Source: RGIG464 sp045643185 (GTDB lineage: Bacteria; Myxococcota_A; Bradymonadia; UBA4248). Taken from it: 6,986 bases of DNA. Shown here piece by piece: positions 4,959-6,986 of this stretch (its first letter is position 1; the number at the start of each line of letters is the position of its first letter). The notes under the pieces are model-generated. The model was not told the DNA's origin and ran no database searches. It was given only the letters and a program-made list of their open reading frames with translations. A program made the position numbers and the translations under genes. Location: positions 1 through 6,986 of the forward strand of contig JAZUKH010000270.1 of assembly GCA_045643185.1 (NCBI GenBank), given 5' to 3'.

Positions 4959-5867
4959 ATGAGTAAGAAATTAGCGACATTGGCACTTGGTATGGCGACC
5001 GCGTTGATTCCGGCCGTTGCATTTGCAAACACCTCGATACTTGATGAGATCAATGATGGTATCGACGAACTTTCGACGATGGATAGCTCGTTGATCGATT
5101 TCAACGACGCTATGATCGCCCGCGGTGCTGGCGGTCCTGGTCATCAGCCTGGTCACGGTCCTGGTGCTGGTCCTCGTCCTCATGGTCCGGCGCATCATCC
5201 TGCACCTCGTCCTCGCGCTCCGCGTATGGCTCCTCCGCCTCCTCGTCACGTTTACGTTCATCCGCACAGTGAAGTGGTCGTCGTAACACAGCCGGCGACA
5301 CGCACCGTCGTTGAAGAAGAACAGACTGTGACAGTGTCTGAAAAGATCGGTTCGACGTTTGGTATCGGTCTTCGTGTCCTTGGTAGCAAGGTCTCCGATT
5401 ACGTGCTTCTTGACGATGGCTGCGATGAGAACTACGTGGCACCTGGTATCGGTTGGTACATGAAATTCCGTCCGAGCCGTTGGATTAGCATCGAACTCTA
5501 CAACGATTATCTGTTCGCTGAAAACAATTACAACGAAATTAGCTACCGCGTGCCTTTCTACGCAGGCCTTCAGGGTCACATCTTCGACTACGGTGATTTG
5601 GATGTCTACTTGGCTGCGGCTGGTGGTTTGACACTCACTGCATTTGATGAGTTCAGAAACAGCAATGATACATACGTCCAGTGGGGCGGTCAGTTCGGTG
5701 GTGGTGTAAGCGTTCTGCTTGGCGCCTTCGAACTTGGTCTCGACATCCGCTATACGCTTGAAGAAGCTCCTGGTGATCACTATTACGATGGTAGATTCAT
5801 TGAATACGATCAGAGTCAGATCGTTCACGGCGTGAATTTCGCGCTCACGCTTGGTTTTGGCATCTAA
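4959..5867 (+). CDS. Secreted protein with His/Pro/Gly-rich linker and C-terminal outer-membrane beta-barrel
   Basis: 302 residues. A clear signal peptide spans 1-23 (KK, hydrophobic core, AFA|N). Residues 24-55 are acidic and probably helical. Residues 57-103 are a low-complexity stretch rich in Gly, Pro, His and Arg, giving a flexible, possibly metal- or polymer-binding linker. Residues about 105-128 are Val/Thr/Glu-rich. From 130 to the end, alternating aromatic/hydrophobic strands (STFGIGLRVLG, APGIGWYMKF, WISIELYNDYLF, DLDVYLAAAGGLTL, FELGLDIRYTL) and the final strand VNFALTLGFGI look like a small eight-strand-type barrel, similar in style to OmpA-like or OmpW-like 'outer membrane beta-barrel' proteins. 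I do not recognise a specific family. Cys155 is the only cysteine. It has its own leader and terminator, so it is probably monocistronic and well expressed. Confidence 0.88.
   Translation: MSKKLATLALGMATALIPAVAFANTSILDEINDGIDELSTMDSSLIDFNDAMIARGAGGPGHQPGHGPGAGPRPHGPAHHPAPRPRAPRMAPPPPRHVYVHPHSEVVVVTQPATRTVVEEEQTVTVSEKIGSTFGIGLRVLGSKVSDYVLLDDGCDENYVAPGIGWYMKFRPSRWISIELYNDYLFAENNYNEISYRVPFYAGLQGHIFDYGDLDVYLAAAGGLTLTAFDEFRNSNDTYVQWGGQFGGGVSVLLGAFELGLDIRYTLEEAPGDHYYDGRFIEYDQSQIVHGVNFALTLGFGI
5133..5190 (+). repeat. Low-complexity GGTCCT/CCTGGT repeat tract
   Basis: An imperfect hexamer-like alternation of GGTCCT and CCTGGT units encodes the Gly-Pro-His part of the linker in the barrel protein (residues 59-77). 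Such tracts can change length by slippage. Here it is imperfect enough to be fairly stable. Confidence 0.5.
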
Positions 5868-5889
5868 TCGCATTTCATTGAGTACTTTC

Positions 5890-5916
5890 GCCCGACCAGG
5901 TTGGTCGGGCTTTTTT
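5890..5916 (+). terminator. Rho-independent terminator after the barrel gene
   Basis: GCCCGACCA (5890-5898) and TGGTCGGGC (5902-5910) form a perfect 9-pair stem around GGT, followed by six T. It lies 22 bases after the stop codon. Confidence 0.93.
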
Positions 5917-6028
5917 GTCACTGTTTGGAACGAGCCGTGTCATCGTTGCCACACTTGGTGCAAATGCGTGGCGTTTTGGGGCACAATGCTTGAGCGGACG
6001 GGCGCGTTCGGACATCATAAGAAATCAC

Positions 6029-6056
6029 TTGTCAGAAGTCTGAATTAAATTATATC
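6029..6056 (+). promoter_or_regulatory. Candidate promoter of the Cys-repeat gene
   Basis: TTGTCA (6029-6034, one change from consensus) and TATATC (6051-6056) lie 16 bases apart in an A+T-rich patch. The predicted start near 6063 would put the hairpin at 6065-6080 at the very 5' end of the mRNA. Confidence 0.45.
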
Positions 6057-6064
6057 TTTAACCA

Positions 6065-6080
6065 CCTCTCATAAGAGAGG
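6065..6080 (+). promoter_or_regulatory. 5' leader hairpin that hides a decoy SD
   Basis: CCTCTC (6065-6070) pairs perfectly with GAGAGG (6075-6080) around ATAA. GAGAGG would otherwise act as an SD for the in-frame ATG at 6088. With it paired, the AGGAG at 6092-6096 should direct translation from ATG 6103. The hairpin may also stabilise the mRNA 5' end. Confidence 0.5.
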
Positions 6081-6102
6081 CAACTTAATGAAGGAGTTTT
6101 GT

Positions 6103-6798
6103 ATGAAAAAACTAGCTTTTGTGACTGCGGCGTTGCTTTCAATGACGCTGTGTGCCGGTAACGCCATGGCGGATCATGACCCGGTCATGTGCACGGTCGA
6201 GATCAACTACAATGGCCATGAGTATGGCGGCCATGACGATGGTATCAACGAAATGGATGCCAAAATGGGTGCCAAAGAAGAAGCTTGTGACCGCGCCTGC
6301 CGCAAAGACGGTGACGATTGCGAACATAATTGTATGCGTCGTGCGTTTGTGCGTTCAGAAAAATGCGTAGAAAACCCGCGCGCCAAACGTGGTAAGGATT
6401 TCAGAGACGACGTCTTATGCCGCGTTAGCGTGAGTTACAAAGGTGATCGCTATGACGGCAGTGATTCGGATAAAAACGTGAACAAAGCCGTCGACAGTGC
6501 GAAGGAAGAAGCTTGTGATGCCGCTTGTCACAATGACAAACGTTGTGAACGCGATTGTCGCGTTCGTGCCGATGTCGTGATGGCTGAATGCACGGATCGC
6601 AACGACCATGTCGTTCACAAAGTTGGCACGGTTCCGCCGAAACCCGGTATGGGTCCTCAAGGCGCGCCGGTTCCGCCGCCTCCTGGTCCGAAGCCTGGTC
6701 CGGGCGTCCATGGCGCACCGGTTCCGCCGCCGCACCCCGCGCCGGCGCCTCAGCCTAAACCCGGTCCGAAACCGAAACCCGGTAAAGGCAAACACTAG
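6103..6798 (+). CDS. Secreted protein with two six-cysteine repeats and a Pro/Lys-rich tail
   Basis: 231 residues from ATG 6103, chosen because AGGAG (6092-6096) is 6 bases upstream and the N-terminus MKKLAFVTAALLSM is then a classic signal peptide, cleaved after AMA (residue 23). No lipobox is present. Two copies of one domain follow. Copy 1 has Cys30, 62, 66, 73, 77 and 88; copy 2 has Cys106, 138, 142, 148, 152 and 163. The shared pattern is C-x31-C-x3-C-x5/6-C-x3-C-x10-C, with KEEACD before the first CX3C in both. Each copy starts with a beta-like strand (V.C.V...Y.G..Y.G) and continues in charged, probably helical segments; six cysteines suggest three disulfides in the periplasm or outside. 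Residues 177-231 are Pro/Gly/Lys-rich with GAPVPPP twice and a strongly basic end. I recognise no named family. A role in the envelope or as an exported structural or binding protein is a guess. Confidence 0.88.
   Translation: MKKLAFVTAALLSMTLCAGNAMADHDPVMCTVEINYNGHEYGGHDDGINEMDAKMGAKEEACDRACRKDGDDCEHNCMRRAFVRSEKCVENPRAKRGKDFRDDVLCRVSVSYKGDRYDGSDSDKNVNKAVDSAKEEACDAACHNDKRCERDCRVRADVVMAECTDRNDHVVHKVGTVPPKPGMGPQGAPVPPPPGPKPGPGVHGAPVPPPHPAPAPQPKPGPKPKPGKGKH
6184..6591 (+). repeat. Tandem domain duplication within the Cys-repeat gene
   Basis: Bases 6184-6366 and 6412-6591 encode the two homologous six-cysteine domains, separated by a short basic linker. The DNA has diverged, but a 14-base identity survives at 6277-6290 and 6505-6518 (the EEAC region), consistent with an old internal duplication rather than recent slippage. 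Confidence 0.75.
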
Positions 6799-6800
6799 TC

Positions 6801-6849
6801 AAAAAGCTCACACCGTGAGCGCGTGATCAAAGATCATCGCGCCCACGGT
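6801..6849 (-). terminator. Probable minus-strand terminator with two alternative hairpins
   Basis: GCTCAC (6806-6811) / GTGAGC (6815-6820) is a perfect 6-pair hairpin, followed on the minus strand by five T (complement of 6801-6805). A larger competing stem is formed by 6812-6828 with 6832-6849: ACCGTG/CACGGT outside and GCGCG-TGATC/GATCA-CGCGC inside, with one mismatch and one bulge. The two share 6812-6820, so only one can form at a time. It implies a minus-strand transcript arriving from beyond the right edge. Confidence 0.55.
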
Positions 6850-6858
6850 AAAAATGAA

Positions 6859-6902
6859 AACGCCGGTCAAGCTGAAGAAACTTGACCGGCGTTCTCGTTT
6901 TT
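6859..6902 (+). terminator. Terminator of the Cys-repeat gene
   Basis: Arms 6859-6871 and 6881-6893 form a perfect 13-pair stem with a 9-base loop; CTCG and then five T (6898-6902) follow. The T-run is slightly displaced from the stem, but the stability and the position 60 bases after the stop support termination. Confidence 0.8.
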
Positions 6903-6915
6903 GTGCAGTTAGGCT

Positions 6916-6970
6916 CCGTCAGGGTGACCTGACGGCTTGGTTGGTCGGGCACTGACGCGTCTTCAGTGCC
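6916..6970. other. Two further perfect hairpins at the right edge
   Basis: CCGTCAGG (6916-6923) / CCTGACGG (6928-6935) with loop GTGA, and GGCACTGA (6948-6955) / TCAGTGCC (6963-6970) with a 7-base loop, are both perfect 8-pair inverted repeats. Neither is followed by a T-run on either strand. They could be part of a structured RNA, a palindromic repeat, or the leader or tail of a gene beyond the window. Confidence 0.55.
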
Positions 6971-6986
6971 TACTGTTGGTTAGTTC

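Noticed and set aside
4971..5921. A 316-codon open frame on the minus strand opposite the barrel gene
   Set aside because: It mirrors the codon bias of the sense gene, has no SD or signal, runs across the terminator, and its residue make-up (Thr/Arg/Val low complexity) is not protein-like.
6103..6798. A lipoprotein signal at Cys17 of the Cys-repeat protein
   Set aside because: The residues before the cysteine (SMTL) do not fit a lipobox, and AMA|D a few residues later is a good ordinary cleavage site.

Overview
The window (6,986 bases, moderate G+C) reads as chromosomal DNA of a Gram-negative bacterium: several products carry Sec signal peptides and one is a probable outer-membrane beta-barrel. 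The ribbon-helix-helix protein resembles a small family I associate with Myxococcota, and the MetF is eukaryote-like. My best guess is a deltaproteobacterial/myxococcotal lineage, possibly Bradymonadia-like. That assignment is inference from protein style, not a database result. I see no rRNA, tRNA, CRISPR array, transposase or phage gene.

Layout. 1-1318 (minus strand, open at the left edge): a membrane-anchored von Willebrand factor A-like protein with a signal peptide, one transmembrane helix and a four-cysteine cytoplasmic motif. 1319-1687: a divergent intergenic region holding the promoter of that gene, a G+C-dense block of stacked hairpins (about 1413-1543), and a promoter with two operator-like palindromes ahead of the next gene. 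1688-4125: a tight plus-strand cluster of a ribbon-helix-helix regulator, a Mur-ligase-like protein that has lost its ATP-binding and catalytic signatures, and methylenetetrahydrofolate reductase (metF), the last two overlapping by 4 bases. 4215-4580: dihydroneopterin aldolase (folB), followed by a strong terminator. 4671-4958: a long T-tract-rich leader with promoter candidates and a possible small RNA. 4959-5867: a secreted protein with a His/Pro/Gly-rich linker and a C-terminal beta-barrel, with its own terminator. 6103-6798: a secreted protein built from two copies of a six-cysteine repeat plus a Pro/Lys-rich tail. 6799-6986: a dense run of hairpins, including terminator-like structures facing both ways.

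How the genes work together. metF and folB are both folate genes: folB acts early in pterin synthesis and metF supplies methyl-tetrahydrofolate for methionine. The Mur-like protein is tied to metF by translational coupling, but its job is unknown. The two envelope genes at the right are separate transcription units with different folds but similar low-complexity Pro/Gly segments. The most unusual points are the Mur-ligase pseudoenzyme, the Asp-to-Asn change at the flavin-site aspartate of MetF, the duplicated twin-CX3C domain, and the two hairpin-dense intergenic regions.
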